Below, piece by piece: positions 43,338-55,560 of a stretch of 64,000 nt of DNA. The stretch covers positions 5,555,789 through 5,619,788 of the forward strand of contig NC_034015.1 of the NCBI RefSeq assembly GCF_000346465.2, read 5' to 3'. Both the position numbers and the translations under genes were made by a program. Each line of letters starts with the position of its first letter. Position 1 is the first letter of the stretch. The DNA comes from Prunus persica. Its lineage: Eukaryota; Streptophyta; Magnoliopsida; Rosales; Rosaceae. The notes beneath the pieces are model-generated. The model had not been told where the DNA came from. It worked only from the letters and a program-made list of their open reading frames with translations, and ran no database searches.

Positions 43338-45118
43338 TGCGTCGTAGATGCGTATGCATCATAGGTGTAACTTGAAGTCCCTCTTGATGGCGAACACATT
43401 TTATTCATCCTGTCAATTCCAAGAGCTAATCTTGATTTGATGAAGCCACTCTTGTTGGCGGTCACCTTTCTATTGTTGTAATGATCTTCTTGTGTGGTTG
43501 TTGTTGTTGTTTTTTTTTTTTTTTCACTTGGCTGTTTATACGAATTTAGGCCATTAAGATTAAAGCTCAATCTTGGCTTCTTTTTCTTTGCATGAGCGCC
43601 AATTTTTGCTACACAACTTTGATCCTCTTTTTTCTTTTCTTTTTTTTTTCTTTTTTGGGAACGTGAAACTTTGGCTGGTCGTGCCCTTGCAAACTTTGAT
43701 CATCACGCCTTTTGTAATTTTTAGGCAAGGGAATCTCTGATTCCATCCATTAACCATTGATATCTTGATTTTGTAGCATTTGTATGGTCTTGAAAGTTTC
43801 CTTGTCTTCTTATTCCTTAGTCAATAGATTGCGTAATCAGATAATTTCCCTAAATGACTTTGGAAATTAATTGGGCAATTGAATTGGTACTACTCCATTA
43901 TGGTTTGTTCAGGAATGAATATTATGATTTCATATGCCTTCATAATATTCTTGATCATTATAGTGACTATCCTTATATAGGATGGTCTGTGCACCCACAC
44001 CACCATCTTTTCCTTGATAAAGAATCTTTCATTTAAAGTAAATTTATGAAAACTTCTTTAATATTAGCAGTAGGAGCAGTAGGAAAATCAGAATATTGTC
44101 AATAATCTCGGTGACTTGAGAGACAGCCCTATGATTTGAGAGAAAAATTTTGCAATGCTAAACAATTTCTTTTTGGCTCATTCTGAATGGAGCCGCAATG
44201 CATAATCGCTTGCATTTCTGCACTAAGCCCTTGAACTACGCCTGTTCTATACCACATGCATCTTTAGCCACTTCTCTTTTTCAATACGTTGGCAGCATCC
44301 CTTGGCAACTAATAATCACATGGTTAGTGGTGCTTCTCTTGCCTGAAGTCTGTACTTCTTCATATATATACACTTATATATATATGCACCATTTGAATTT
44401 GTTTGCTCATGTTGCATGCGTCTACACGATTCTTCTTTCTTGTGCCTGTTGTGCTTAGGCTTGATCTTGCTGGAGGAGGAGTGAAGAACGTAGACGTCCT
44501 ATACCGCTTAGGTCTGATCCATCTCTCCGACTTGGTGATAACCCCCTCAAGCGCTTAGGCTTTACGTATTGGAGGACGAGAGAAGAACGTAGACGTCCTA
44601 TACCGCTTGGGTTTGATCCATCTCTCCGATTTGGTGATAACCCACTCAAGCACTTAGGCTTTACGTATTGGAGGACGCCCAACTTGATCGAGCACAGATA
44701 CTTTTCCAAAGAGACTTCCTTATCTTCTTTTTTTCCTTTTTCTTTATTCAAATTTTTTTTTCAAGATTCACCAAAGAAATGATCCATAGTGAAGCTTTTG
44801 GAGTAGACAGGTCATGGTAAATTACAAATTGCACAAAACAAGGCAAGATATTCATTTGAAGAAGGCCAATGTAGCGAATGGTGTAAGAATAACAGGGGTG
44901 AATCGGGAGTACTAGCTTGATGTTGAACGAAAGATGTTAAAGTAGCCCTGACTGAACGAATTGGAAGTTGAACAGTGCCAAACTGATGAGAAACTCTAAA
45001 TTTATTTTATCATGTGACTGAACTTAAAGTGGTCTTATGAACTGCCTACGTACCCTTCTAGGAAAAGAAGAGCTCAAGTCATGATGTAGTTTAATGTTTT
45101 TTTAGTTTTTTTTGGGTA
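43338..45118. other. Non-coding internal region of the gypsy element
   Basis: No gene seen. Includes T-rich runs (43509-43524, 43625-43660), a TATATA run near 44360 and the 100-bp tandem repeat listed separately. Confidence 0.5.
44484..44690. repeat. Two tandem copies of a 100-bp unit
   Basis: AGAACGTAGACGTCCTATAC recurs at 44484 and 44584, each followed by TGATCCATCTCTCCGA and CTTAGGCTTTACGTATTGGA. Confidence 0.85.
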
Positions 45119-45495
45119 GTGTGCAGTTTTGGCTCGTGCAGGCGAATGAGTGTTTGATGCCTTGTGCAGTTTTGTCTCATGCAGACAAATGAGCATTTGG
45201 TGCCTTGTGCAGTTTTGTCTCGCGCAGGCAAAGGAGCGTTTGGTGCCTTACGGTTTCAGCTCGTGCAGGCGAAGGAGCGTTTGGTGCCTTGTGTAGTTTT
45301 GGCTCGTGCAGACGAATGAGCGTTTGGTGCCTTGCAATTTCGGCTTGTGCAAGAGAATGAGCGTTTGGTGCCTTGTGCAGTTTTGGCTCGTGTAGGCAAA
45401 GGGCGTTTGGTGCCTTGTGCAATTTCGGCTCATGCAAGCGAAGGAGCGTTTGGTGCCTTGTGCAGTTTTGGCTTGTGTAGGCAAAGGAGCGTTTG
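45119..45495 (-). repeat. Minisatellite of 42-bp units, about nine copies
   Basis: TTTGGTGCCTTGTGCAGTTT recurs at intervals of 41-43 bp, for example at 45240, 45281, 45324, 45365 and 45407. On the minus strand each unit is 14 codons, giving imperfect HEPKLHKAPNAxxL repeats. It lies just downstream of the gag gene. The frame is open over 140 codons, but I see no start or function. Confidence 0.8.
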
Positions 45496-45794
45496 GTTGA
45501 ATTTGTGTCAATCGAAGTGAGAAGTGTCCTCCTCATGTTTTTCACCACGGGAGCTACTTGACACATTATTCTCGAAGATTCGTTTAGGGAAGAAGTCATG
45601 TAGCACGATGGGGCTAGGTGACCTTTGTTTCAAGAGTTCATCTTTTGGAAATACTTTGTTCATATTTGACAATTTATTTCCTCTATGCCATTTAGGTGGT
45701 TGAGGAGAACTTCTTTTGTTTCCACATCTTTTTGATCGAGTAGTTCTTGGCAAAGATGCATTCTTCTTTTGTAACTTCCTCGAGTGACCAATGT

Positions 45795-47614
45795 CTATCC
45801 TTCATTATCATCATCGGATGAATCGACACTACTTTGGCTTAACACCCTAACACACTCATATGGCTTGAGTTGATAGGTTTCAGACAACGCCCCCAGTGGT
45901 TGAGGTGAGGGCGAAGGTGTCGAACCAGAGAAGACAAACGAGATTGTAGCATGGTTCGACTCTACCACCTTGTTAAGGTCCATTTCGATTATTCCTTGTT
46001 GTGCCAGCTTCATGATGAGATCTTTCAATATGAAGCACTTTTCCACTGGGTGACTGATGACACGATGGTACATGCAGTATTTTGGGTGGTTAATATGATT
46101 CATCTCTTCAGGGCGTTTGCATTCGGGTAACTCAATCACCTTCTTCTCGAGTAAGTCTTCCAGCATGCCTTCTATGTCAGAGTCTGGAAAATGATACTTC
46201 TTCTCGTTCATTTCTTTTAGGGTGTGTTGTCGTGGTTCTTGATCTTGAGTCGACTCGGCCTTCCTCTCATCTTTCTTGCCTCGAGTGGAAACCTTCATTA
46301 GAGCGGCACTGATCGACATTGACTTCAAGATGCGTGTCTTCAAAGAGTCTGGCCCATTTCTCGACAACTTGTCATTTCGATGATCGCTCACCATTTCCTT
46401 TCTTCCATCGTGACTAGCGATACTTAGCTCTATGTCATGCGCACGAGTGGCCAATTCTTCAACTCTACGGGGTTTGATCCCTTGAAGAATGTAGTGCAGA
46501 CCCCAATGCATGCCTTGAATGCACATCTTTACTGCCGATAACTCTGAGACTCGATCTTTGTAGTCGAGGTTAATGAACGCCAACGATTGATGTAGTCAAC
46601 AACAGGTTCGTCTTTTTGTTGCTTTGTGCTAGTGAGCTCTAGCATGCTAACTGAATGGCGAGTATTATAGAAGCGGTTGAGGAATTCTCTCTCCATATGT
46701 TCCCAGCTATCAATTGCCTCGGGTTCCAAGTCAGTATACCAATTGAATGCAGTGTCTCGGAGTGAGCTAACAAATTGCTTCACAAGATTATTGTCATTAG
46801 TGCCAACGCTATTGCACATCTCGATGAAGTGGGCAACATATTGTTTCAAGTTACCTTTTCCATCAAACTGCATGAACTTTGGAGGTTGATAACCCGTTGG
46901 CATTCGAAGGTTGTCTAACCTTTTGGTGTAAGGCTTGGAATAGATAAATGTATCTTGAGAAGGCCCACCATATTGAGCCATGATGGTGTTCGCGATCATG
47001 TCCTGAAGTTGTTGGATCAATAAAGAACCCATCGAGGAGGTGTCGTTTTCTCCGTGCAACTTATCACCCGACTCTATTTCATGACAAAATCTTTTCTCAC
47101 TGGATTCAGCTTCATGATGTGGTTCTTTCTTATGCATGTCTTGACCAAGTTCCTTATCCTGATGTGCCTCCCACTTGTTAATGAGAGAAACAATCTGCGC
47201 ATCTTTCTCTTCGACCATCTTCGTCAGTTTCATGACAGCTTCGCTTATATAGGGCAACTGTTCTTCAATAGACATCGCTCCTGTCACCATGACCTGCATA
47301 GCCATAGAATAAGACTCACCTATGGACGCCGAGGGTTCCATGGCAATCTTCTTTTGCTGGTCGTCAGACGGGGTTCCATAGTATGAGCCTATGCTCGAGT
47401 CAGCATCTGAAACAGGCGAAAGTGAACATTATCTTGACTTCTTCGAGCCCGAAAAATTCCTTTCTTCATTTCGAGACTTTCTCTCATCCGCTCGGGAGGT
47501 ATTCTTCTTTGCCCCCAAGGAGGCCAAGTTGATAACCAGCTCACGCCTTCGATTCACATCTTTCGCCTTGGCTTGAGTCAGTATGGAAGTGACATGTTCA
47601 GTGTAATGACCCAA
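45795..47614 (-). pseudogene. Gypsy gag (frameshifted, 5' truncated)
   Basis: Two overlapping frames on the minus strand: 47341-46529 and 46583-45795, with a frame change near 46565. The first holds a Retrotrans_gag domain (LKQYVAHFIEMCNSVGTND, FNWYTDLEPEAIDSWEHMER, EPVVDYINRWR). The second continues the domain (LSAVKMCIQGMHWGLHYIL) and has a CX2HX4HX4C knuckle (CMYHRVISHPVEKC), the form usual in plant non-chromoviral gypsy gags. In-frame sequence extends upstream to 47601 with one stop (47429-47431). The last few codons belong to the inserted LTR. Gag forms the particle that packages the element RNA. Confidence 0.8.
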
Positions 47615-47875
47615 ACCTAAAATTCATATTTAATTAGTAATTTATTATGCGGAAAGACAATTTTGCCCTTGGAATAATTTATTAACGAAAAGTTGACTTT
47701 TTGACCGAAAAGGAATTTGACAATTCCACATACACCGTTGCGTAGAGCACGACGACACGAGTTCATAGACACGAAGTGGACTCGAATCTGAGTTTTAACG
47801 AAGAAAATACGGTTAAAATATCACAATGGGCAAAACAGTAAATTGGAAAATCAGATTTTTTTTATAAAAACCTCA

Positions 47876-47906
<31 letters not shown>

Positions 47907-49790
47907 CGTCGACATTCCTCTCCCGTCACCTTCCAAGCACCATAACTTCCGCCACCGACCACCTCTGCCCCTGCCGTCGGCGCCAACAGAACCAGCTCAG
48001 TTCCGTCTTCAAGCCCCGACCACTCTTCGCTGCCAGCCGCCGCTGTAGTCGCCGGATTCCGTCCAAAAATGAGTCGATTTTGTCAAAACTTCAAACCGTT
48101 CGTTCTCCTTCAATTCTCCTCCAAATTTGTCGAGTAAGGTATGGATTTCTACCTATTTTCCATGCTCTAGCTGATGGTTGGGCAGGTTTGCATCGAATTG
48201 GACCGTAGCTAGCTCAGTTTTCAAATTGAAATTTGGCCGGTTTTCGGCCTCCGTGTTCGGCCACTTCCGGTCAGTTTTTGGGGTTGGTCCAAGAACAAAA
48301 GTGGTTCCAAATATGGTGTTATACCTAGGATAGGAGTTTGGAGCCTTGGTTTTGCGATTTTCCGGCAATGCGTTATCGCTTTGGACTCACATCGCTGCCG
48401 ACGCTTGCGGCGGTGTGTGGGCGAGGGTGGTGCAGTGACACTGTATTCTGATGCGATCCTTAGGTTGTCACGAGCGCGTAGGAATTCACGGATCTCAATT
48501 TGGATACGGTTTGAGCCTCGAACGGATTTTCCATATTGTGCGATTATCGGATTCAATACTGTTGAGCCGTTGGATCGTAATCAATTTTAGATATGTTATT
48601 CTAGATAATTTGAGAAACGTGTAGGATTCGACAGATTGTGAATCGGAGTCCCGGATACTCCGAAATCGCGAACCCTAGGCCTAGGGTTTAGAAATTATGC
48701 GATTCCAGGATTGTGATCGATCCGACCGTCCGATTGACACTAATACCCTCGGGACATGTGTCCTAACTATATTGGACCTTCTAGCGGCATCCGGATCATA
48801 TTGTGAGGTCATGGACCCGTGGGGTTCCGGATTGACTTTTTGGACTTTAGCGCTATTTGAGTCCCAAGATACCGCTAAACTATCCCACGTGGGAGGAAAG
48901 CTGTTATGGGCATAGGGATCACTTTAAATTGACGCACGTACTTTTAGGAGCCGGGGGAGGGACCTTCAAGAGGTCCAGCGAGCCCAGACTATCAGTGAGT
49001 AGACTCTTTGTTTTAATAAATGAATGTAAGCAATTCAGTTTCAGTTATAAGCTGTTTATTCTGTTACATATTTTATGTTGCATGCTGCCGAGTGAAATCT
49101 CCTTTAAAGAATATAGAAAAAGTTATTCTCGTTAATTATCAGATAAATGGCAGCATAATTTTAAAGGTTTCAGAAAGTTAATTATTCATAAGATTTTCTT
49201 CAGAAACTTTATATTTTCTTAAACCACCTTGTACCCAGATATTAAATGTTGCCTTCGGATTATATTTGTTGCCTTCGGTTTAGTCAGCATGCTTGACAGT
49301 TGCCCCACGAGTTCCTTGGTACTCGAACTCGTGTGGAGCGAGAATGCGGATAAAGGTGGACTACGGTCCCCTGAATCCTGCCAGTTGCGGCTCGGACTGA
49401 CTTCGTGTCACTGAGACCTGCGAGTATGTGTCACCCATGGTGATGCAAGGAATTGACGGATATAAGGAATTGACGAAAATAAGGGTACACCTAGGTGATA
49501 GTTTAAACTGTTTTCAAATGTATATAATTATATACATGCATTGATTTCAGAAATAAAGAAAATAAGCTAGTTGATATAACTGTTTTTACAGTGGGGTTAG
49601 TATGTTCATATGGTATTCTCTAAACTTTGTTTTTGGGTCCACACACCCTTTTTGTTGTTTTGTGCCCCCAGGCAGTAGACGTGCACAGGAATCCACCACC
49701 GGACCACTTCCCATCTTCCGCGCCTTTCTTCTGATGTAGGATGTGTATTTTTTGCAAAGATTCACTCCTTTGTAAATTCGTAGTAGTCGC
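47602..49790. repeat. Truncated LTR of another Ty3/gypsy element
   Basis: Begins TGTAATGACCCAAACC exactly where the gag frame breaks. Long LTRs starting TGTAATGACC are typical of plant chromoviral (Tekay/Del-like) elements, as I recall. The stretch has no real gene: only a CT run (about 47878-47910), GC-rich patches, and an AGGAGCCGGGGGAGGGACC tract near 48947. It ends without a CA terminus where the Tat-like LTR begins at 49791, so its end should lie to the right of that element, beyond the window. Confidence 0.6.
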
Positions 49791-51386
49791 TGTTCACCTG
49801 TTTTCGTGTTTACTCCTGAGATGGAAGGGCGAAGTTCCCCACTGGCTTGGAGACCATTTGTTGGTCGACAAGTCAGCTTTCTTTGGTGTGTGAGCGTGCC
49901 ACTGCTAGCAATGTAAATCCTAGCAGACTTCTTTTTAGAGTGGATAACTTGCGCCCTAAGTTACTGACTTCTAAAACAAATGATTGTGAATTTGGGTGAG
50001 GAATATCTCCCAAGTAAGTTCTTTTCTTGCCTCAGACTGGTGAGGACTTTCATAATTTATCTCAGTATCAAATGGCTGTTCTGGCCAGAAATATTCGATA
50101 GAAGTTGGGCTGTTTTAGACAGAACTGCCTTTTACAAAATAATAAATATGTATATCGATGCTAGGAAGGTTAAAAGATGGCCAGAACTCAGTTTCTGATT
50201 GGATGGAAGGCTCTGGTTTGGGCTGGACTGGACGCGCCTGGGCCGGTCCGTGCTGCTTCGTGACTTCAGATGCTAGGCTGAGCTATAAATCGATACCAAA
50301 GTTCAATTTTGGCAGAGCTTTATGTTTACTTCACGCTTCGTGAGGCCTTTGAGTGGGCAGAACTGCAGCTTCTTCAGTTTGAAGGGGCAGAAGTGGCTGT
50401 TCTCGAGGGTTTGGTGGGCTAGGGATTGCACTACGAGCGTTGTTCTGCTTGAGCAGGACTCTTCATAAGTTCGCTGAGGTCTCCACGTTTGTGAAAACTC
50501 AAACTCTGCTTGCCTTGGCTTTTGCTGAACCAAATTTGTAAGGAGAGAGATCTCGTTTTAGAAGACTTATTTTCTAAGTCTGAACTTTGGAATTCTGATC
50601 TAAAGTTGGTTTCTCTTGGAATCCAAGTGAGCTTTTGGTTGTTTTCTTGTTGTTGTTTTTTTTTATTGATTGATGAATTGAGTGTCCTTTCCTTCCTTGC
50701 CTACTTCTGCTTTTATAAGAGACCCTCTTGGGGAGGTGGTTTTTTTTTTAATTTTAATAATGGGCGGTAAAAAGATCTCCTATAATGTGAAGTAAAAGGG
50801 ATTTTTATCAATCATGGCAGATAGACTCTCAGTAGTCACCTCCTAAAGCAGTCCCTTCCCTGGTTTCCTGGGTGGCAGCTTTCTATTTCAACCAACGCCA
50901 CCGTCTGTGTGGGCTAAATTTTATGGCGGTTGGTTTTCTTTTGTATTTTCTGAACAACTCCCTGTTTCCCGTTCTAACTTAGAAAGCGTGACCCGTGAAT
51001 TCCTTGGAAGATGGTGTATTGCTTTGGAGCAAAATCTCCGAACACAGATGGGTTTTGATCTTCTGTTGGCAGTGCTTCAGAGATGTCCCTCTCATATTTT
51101 TAACTTTGTTGGAATTGCTGACTTTTCAAAGCTGAGGTAGCCACGTGGGTGTGTTTTTAATCCCTTGGGTTTGAACCCAATAAAAATTATGGGCTGATCC
51201 TTGAAGCCCAAATGACAGTTTCCACGTTGGTCTTTCTTGGGCTGGGGACTTTGTTTTCGACATCCTGGCGTGAAGCCCAACCTGTCTGGATCCTAATTTT
51301 GTTAACCTCAAGTTTTTGGGCTGGGCAGGTAATTTTACCGTGGGCCTGTCTTTTGAACTTTGGCGTGCTAAATTTAGGCCCAAACA
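49791..51386 (-). repeat. 3' LTR of the Tat-like element
   Basis: On the plus strand it begins TGTTCACCTG and ends AGGCCCAAACA, giving TGTT...AACA ends; the right end is inferred. A TTATAAAAGC box on the minus strand lies at 50711-50720 and is also in the other LTR. A frame at 50303-50533 is conserved between the LTRs only because they are copies. Confidence 0.8.
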
Positions 51387-51400
51387 ATGCCCCCGAAGTC
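51387..51400 (-). other. Polypurine tract of the Tat-like element
   Basis: The minus strand reads ACTTCGGGGGCAT just before the LTR, similar to the GGGGGCATT tract of the 42470 element. Confidence 0.55.
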
Positions 51401-51746
51401 TGAATCATTTTGGAACGGTTTCAGACTTAATGTTTTTGCCATTAATTTGCGCGCTAGTCTTTTCCGTTTTTTAGCCCGCGTCTGCCACGTCCGCCTACCA
51501 CGAACTAGAGTTCGTGGGAAAACGGCTAGTTATTAGCTAGTTACTAGCTAATAATCATCAGGTGCCGTCCCATCTTCTTCTTCCCATGTTTTCGAGCTTC
51601 TCTTTTAAAAGAAATTCAAATCCACCGCTTCTGAAAACCTAGCCCCTCCGACTCCGTTCTTCCGAGCTTTTCTTCGGGATTTCCATTGTTTCCTTTGGAC
51701 CTCCCTTTTCTTTCACTCTCTCTCTGCTTCTTCCCTCGAATCAGAA

Positions 51747-54700
51747 ATGTCTTCCCCAAGGTCTCATGCTCAGTCTTCTTCAGCCCCAGTTCCTCCCGAT
51801 TACATTACTGGGACCGGGATTGATGCTCATGCGATAGAAGTCATGAGCAAGCTTCATCCCTTTGCCCAAAAGAACCTGGATGAGAATGTCCTTCATTTGT
51901 TCAAGAACACCCTAGTGTTAGGGCCTCACTGGTTTGGTCCTGTTCCGGCTGAGATGGCAGAATTGTTGAAAAAGGATGCCGAGGCTCCTTTGTGCTTTGA
52001 GAGTACTTCTGCCCTGGCTTCTTATTCTTGGGTTAGCAAGAATTTGAGCCGGTGTTTCCCGTCTAGCGAGGTGAGGAACAGTCCGGTCAAATGGGCAGAC
52101 TAGATTGACAGACTTCTCCCGAGATATGGGGGTCACTGGAGGAGAGCCAGGATTTATGATGCCATTCTCCTGTCCAAGCAGTCGATTAACAGAGTGAGAA
52201 CCTGCTTGCCGCTGTTTTGTGCTTCTGGAATTCTGCCAGCAACACATTTGATTTTCGTGTGGGTCCTATGGCGCCAACCCTGCTGGATATGGCCCAGATC
52301 TTTGGGTTCAGGCCCCATGGCAGGCCTGTTGATGCTGTTGGAGATTATCACAGGCGGAAAAACCAAGAGAAAGTGGTCACTCCCTTCACTATCTCTCCAG
52401 CCACGATCAACCAGAACTGCTCTTTCTCCAATTATCTAAAGAAATTTAGTGTTGAGAAGGACAAGGATCAGCAACACATGTTGTTCCTTCTATATTGGCT
52501 GAACCGGTTCGTTTTCCCCAATCGATTTTCGGCAGTTCTGCTTGAGTACAGACATCTGGCAGAAGCGCTTCACAATCACATTGATGTGGGGCTTGGGCCT
52601 ATAGTTCTGGCTCACCTTTTCAAGAATCTGCACACTGCCACCCTGGAGAATCCACTGAACCTGTCGGCCCCTGGCGCATTCTGGATGATCCAGATCTGGC
52701 TGCAGGTCTATTTTCCAGAGCTAAGGTTCCTAGACATAGTTCTGCCTGAAGACCAAGTCCTGGCCCTTCCTCTAATATCGGCAGAAGTGCCCAAGCGTTC
52801 TATTGAGGAGTACTTGATGCTCTTCAGGCATTGTACAAAAGGGTCGGTAGCTCAATGGCAAGTGGTGATCAGAAGGACCTATCCTTGGTTCCAGACTGGA
52901 TTTCGGTTGTTCGAGAAGGAACCAGAAGACGAGGCTGCCAGAACAGACTTCAGGAAGAAATTTCTGAGCATTACTCTGCCCAGAGATCTACCCCACGGTG
53001 GGGGCAAACCTCCAAATTATCATATGGGGGCAGAAGTCTATCATCCCAACTTCTGTGCAAGGCAGCTTGGCTGTCCTCAGCTCATTCCGCTGAAATCATA
53101 TCGGAGTTGCAACCAGGCCTCCTCTTGGAGGGATGCAGATGATCTGGAGGTGCACAAGGATGCCCGGTGTGCAGTGAACAAAATCAACAACAGCACGGAT
53201 GCCCTCTATCCCTCATGGGAACCGAATTCCTGCAGTTCCGCTGACTTTGACGCCTGGTGGAAAGCCAGATTCCAAGGTCTGCCTACTTCTGTCACTGCCC
53301 TCAAGGTGCTTTTTGATGGTTGGGAAAACTGGCTCATTTTTGCGGATGGGGACGCCAAAATGCACATGGTCCAGACCGTCAAAGACATCAATGCACAAAT
53401 CATAGAAGGTAGATTTCTGATTCTGTCTGGAATTTGTTCTGTCTTGATGATCGATTTCTAATGTCTGTTCTGCCTATATCAGATCCTTCTCTGACAACCA
53501 ACGTAGGTGGGCAGTCTGTTCAGGCTGGAGAAGTGATTGGTAAGTTTGCTTTTAATTTGTTTCTTCTGTCTTTTCCTGCTGGATTGGTTTCTAATCTCTA
53601 ACTTCTTGGTGCAGTCTCTTCTGTTATTGCCGCCGGGGACTTGGAGCTTCCTTCTACATATGAAGAAGATGAGGTCCAGGTAGAACAAACCTCTGCCGAG
53701 GCCGCTCTTTCTGGCAGAAGAAAAAGAAAAGGACCTACCCCTCCTCCAGACAATACCACGCGGCCTGGCATTTCAGGTAAGCTCGTGATATTCCAGCTAT
53801 TCCTTTCAAATTTATTCTAACTTGCCTTCTTTTTCCTAATCTTTGCTTTTTGTTCTATCCAGCTGAAAGTCATTCCCCTCATCCTACTAAGTTGAAAAAA
53901 CTTAAAAAGAGGAGTGAAGTGGAGTATGTTGCCACAGAAGAAACCGCAGCAGTCCCTACCACTACTTCTGGGACGGATGAAGAGCTGCGAGAGGCTTTTG
54001 AGGAGGTGGAGCAGGAAAAAGAGCTGGAAGAGTTGGAAGGAGTGCCTCAGGAAAAAACAGCAATTGTGGAAGGAGAGGTGAGTTTTATTTCTGTGATTTG
54101 TATCAGTTCCCCTTTCGCCCCATTCCTTCTGTTCTAACCCCTGTTTTGTAGGAGGAGATCCCTGCTGAGGTGATTGCAGAGAGCATTGCCTTGGCGCAGA
54201 AGCAACAAAGGGGTCCAAGGGCTGAGCTGACTAGCTCAGAACTGGCCCTATTTGAGGATGCCGAGGCAGAGCACTCTACTGCAGCTCCAGCGGCTGAGGA
54301 TCAGGCGGAGCGGTCTGCATCAGAGCCTGTGGATCAGGCAGAACTATCTGTTGTAGTCCCGGAGGCTGAGGTGGAAACAACTGCCGCTGTTCCTGTGGTT
54401 GTGGTAATTTTCCTCCTTACCTGTCCATATTTTCCTGCAATTCTGCTTTGTTCTCCCTTTTTAACTGTTGTAGCCTTTCCAGGTAGAAGTGCCTAAAGCT
54501 GTTGGCGCCCTGGCAGTGGTGACCAGCCCCCTGAAGCCCCCCATTGTTACTGTAAGCTTTTATAAATTTTAGGCCCCTTGTTTTCCATTTTCTGCCTGGT
54601 CTTAACTCATGCTTTCTTCTGCAGATGCCTATTCATTCTTTTCCAGGATCATCTACCACGGCTTCTTTTGCTGATCCAGAACTGGAGGAGTTTGAAGCCA

Positions 54701-55317
54701 TGGATCTGGATGCTCAATTGGATAGGTTGGAGAAACTCAACTCTCCTCCAGGCAGGGAAAAATCTAGGGCAGTGGAGGAGGCCATGGAGAGGTTGAAAAT
54801 CTGGTAGTCCACTGAGCTGGAGCTTGACCAAGATAAGGAAGCCTTTGATTAGCTAATGAAGGACTTGGACCTGCTACACAGACAGAACATGGCTCCGAAG
54901 CCTATTCTTGAGATGGGCCTAAGCTTGGCCAGAGATGTGCTCAACTTGCATGATCGTTATGAGGATCTTAGGCCCACCTTCAAGACTTCTGAGTTCTGCA
55001 AGGCCACTCATGAAGCCAACCTGGCTGATTTTGCAAAGCAGAAAGTAGAACTGGACCAGATGGTGGCAGGATACAAGGAAGCTAGGGCTACCGCAGACAA
55101 GCTGGAGAAGCAAATGGAAGAGCTCCAAAAACAGCTGGCAGAGTGCAGGGAGGTGCAGAGCAGGCTTGGGGCTGGACTGAGTTCTAAGACCAAGGCTACC
55201 TTCCTTGTGCAAAGCATGGTTGCAGCTTCCAAGCCAGCCTTGGAAATTGCAGAGGCTTCAATTCACCAGGGGGTGCTGCTCCAGAAAGAACTCTCTGTCA
55301 AGAAGGCGAACCTGTAG
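51747..55317 (+). pseudogene. Antisense ORF of the Tat-like element: plant mobile domain protein (broken)
   Basis: Multi-exon gene running against gag-pol. Exon 1 (51747-53408) holds a plant mobile domain: FRVGPMAPTLLDMAQIFGF, FSNYLKKFSVEKDKDQ, MLFLLYWLNRFVFPN, PGAFWMIQIWLQVYFPELRF, WQVVIRRTYPWF. Candidate further exons with GT-AG borders are 53483-53539, 53615-53776, 53863-54077, 54152-54403, 54483-54551 and 54625-55317. These encode an acidic, low-complexity middle and a C-terminal coiled coil (KLEKQMEELQKQLAECREV). Breaks: TAG at 52101-52103, a one-base frame change near 52190, and TAGs at 54805-54807 and 54850-54852. Such extra ORFs are known in this group; their role in the element is unknown. 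Related host proteins (MAIL1/MAIN) affect silencing and cell division. Confidence 0.8.
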
Positions 55318-55560
55318 GAAACCCTTAGGAAACTAGGGTTTTAGTCTTTTCTAATTTTAGTTTCTTTATTGTTTGAACAATTTTGCCGCGAGGGTGGCTA
55401 TTTTTATATAAGCTTATTTATTTGTTGCCCTTAAATAGCATTTTACTACTTTTCATTTACTCTTGATGCAATAACCGGACACAATATTGAAAGTAAAAAC
55501 AAAATAACTTTAAAGCAAAAATAGATCCAAACAAAATTTTTTTTCAAAAAACAAAAGGGG
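55318..55560. other. Spacer between the antisense gene and pol
   Basis: AT-rich, convergent 3' ends of the two genes. No terminator that I can point to. Confidence 0.5.

Larger units (their letters stand above)
42470..47601 (-). mobile_element. Ty3/gypsy element with gag only, minus strand (5' end lost)
   Basis: The left end is an LTR (42470-43319) and gag lies at 45795-47614, both reading leftwards. There is no pol between gag and the LTR, only 2.4 kb of non-coding DNA with tandem repeats, so this resembles a non-autonomous gag-bearing element (LARD or TR-GAG type). Its upstream LTR is not in the window: gag is cut at 47601 by the LTR that starts at 47602. It inserted into the pararetrovirus protease region. 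Confidence 0.75.

Noticed and set aside
47843..48590. ORFs over the CT run and GC-rich stretch
   Set aside because: They are inside a long LTR, on both strands, with low-complexity composition.
50303..50533. Minus ORF conserved with 63371-63601
   Set aside because: Both lie in the two LTRs of one element, so identity reflects LTR duplication and not coding selection.
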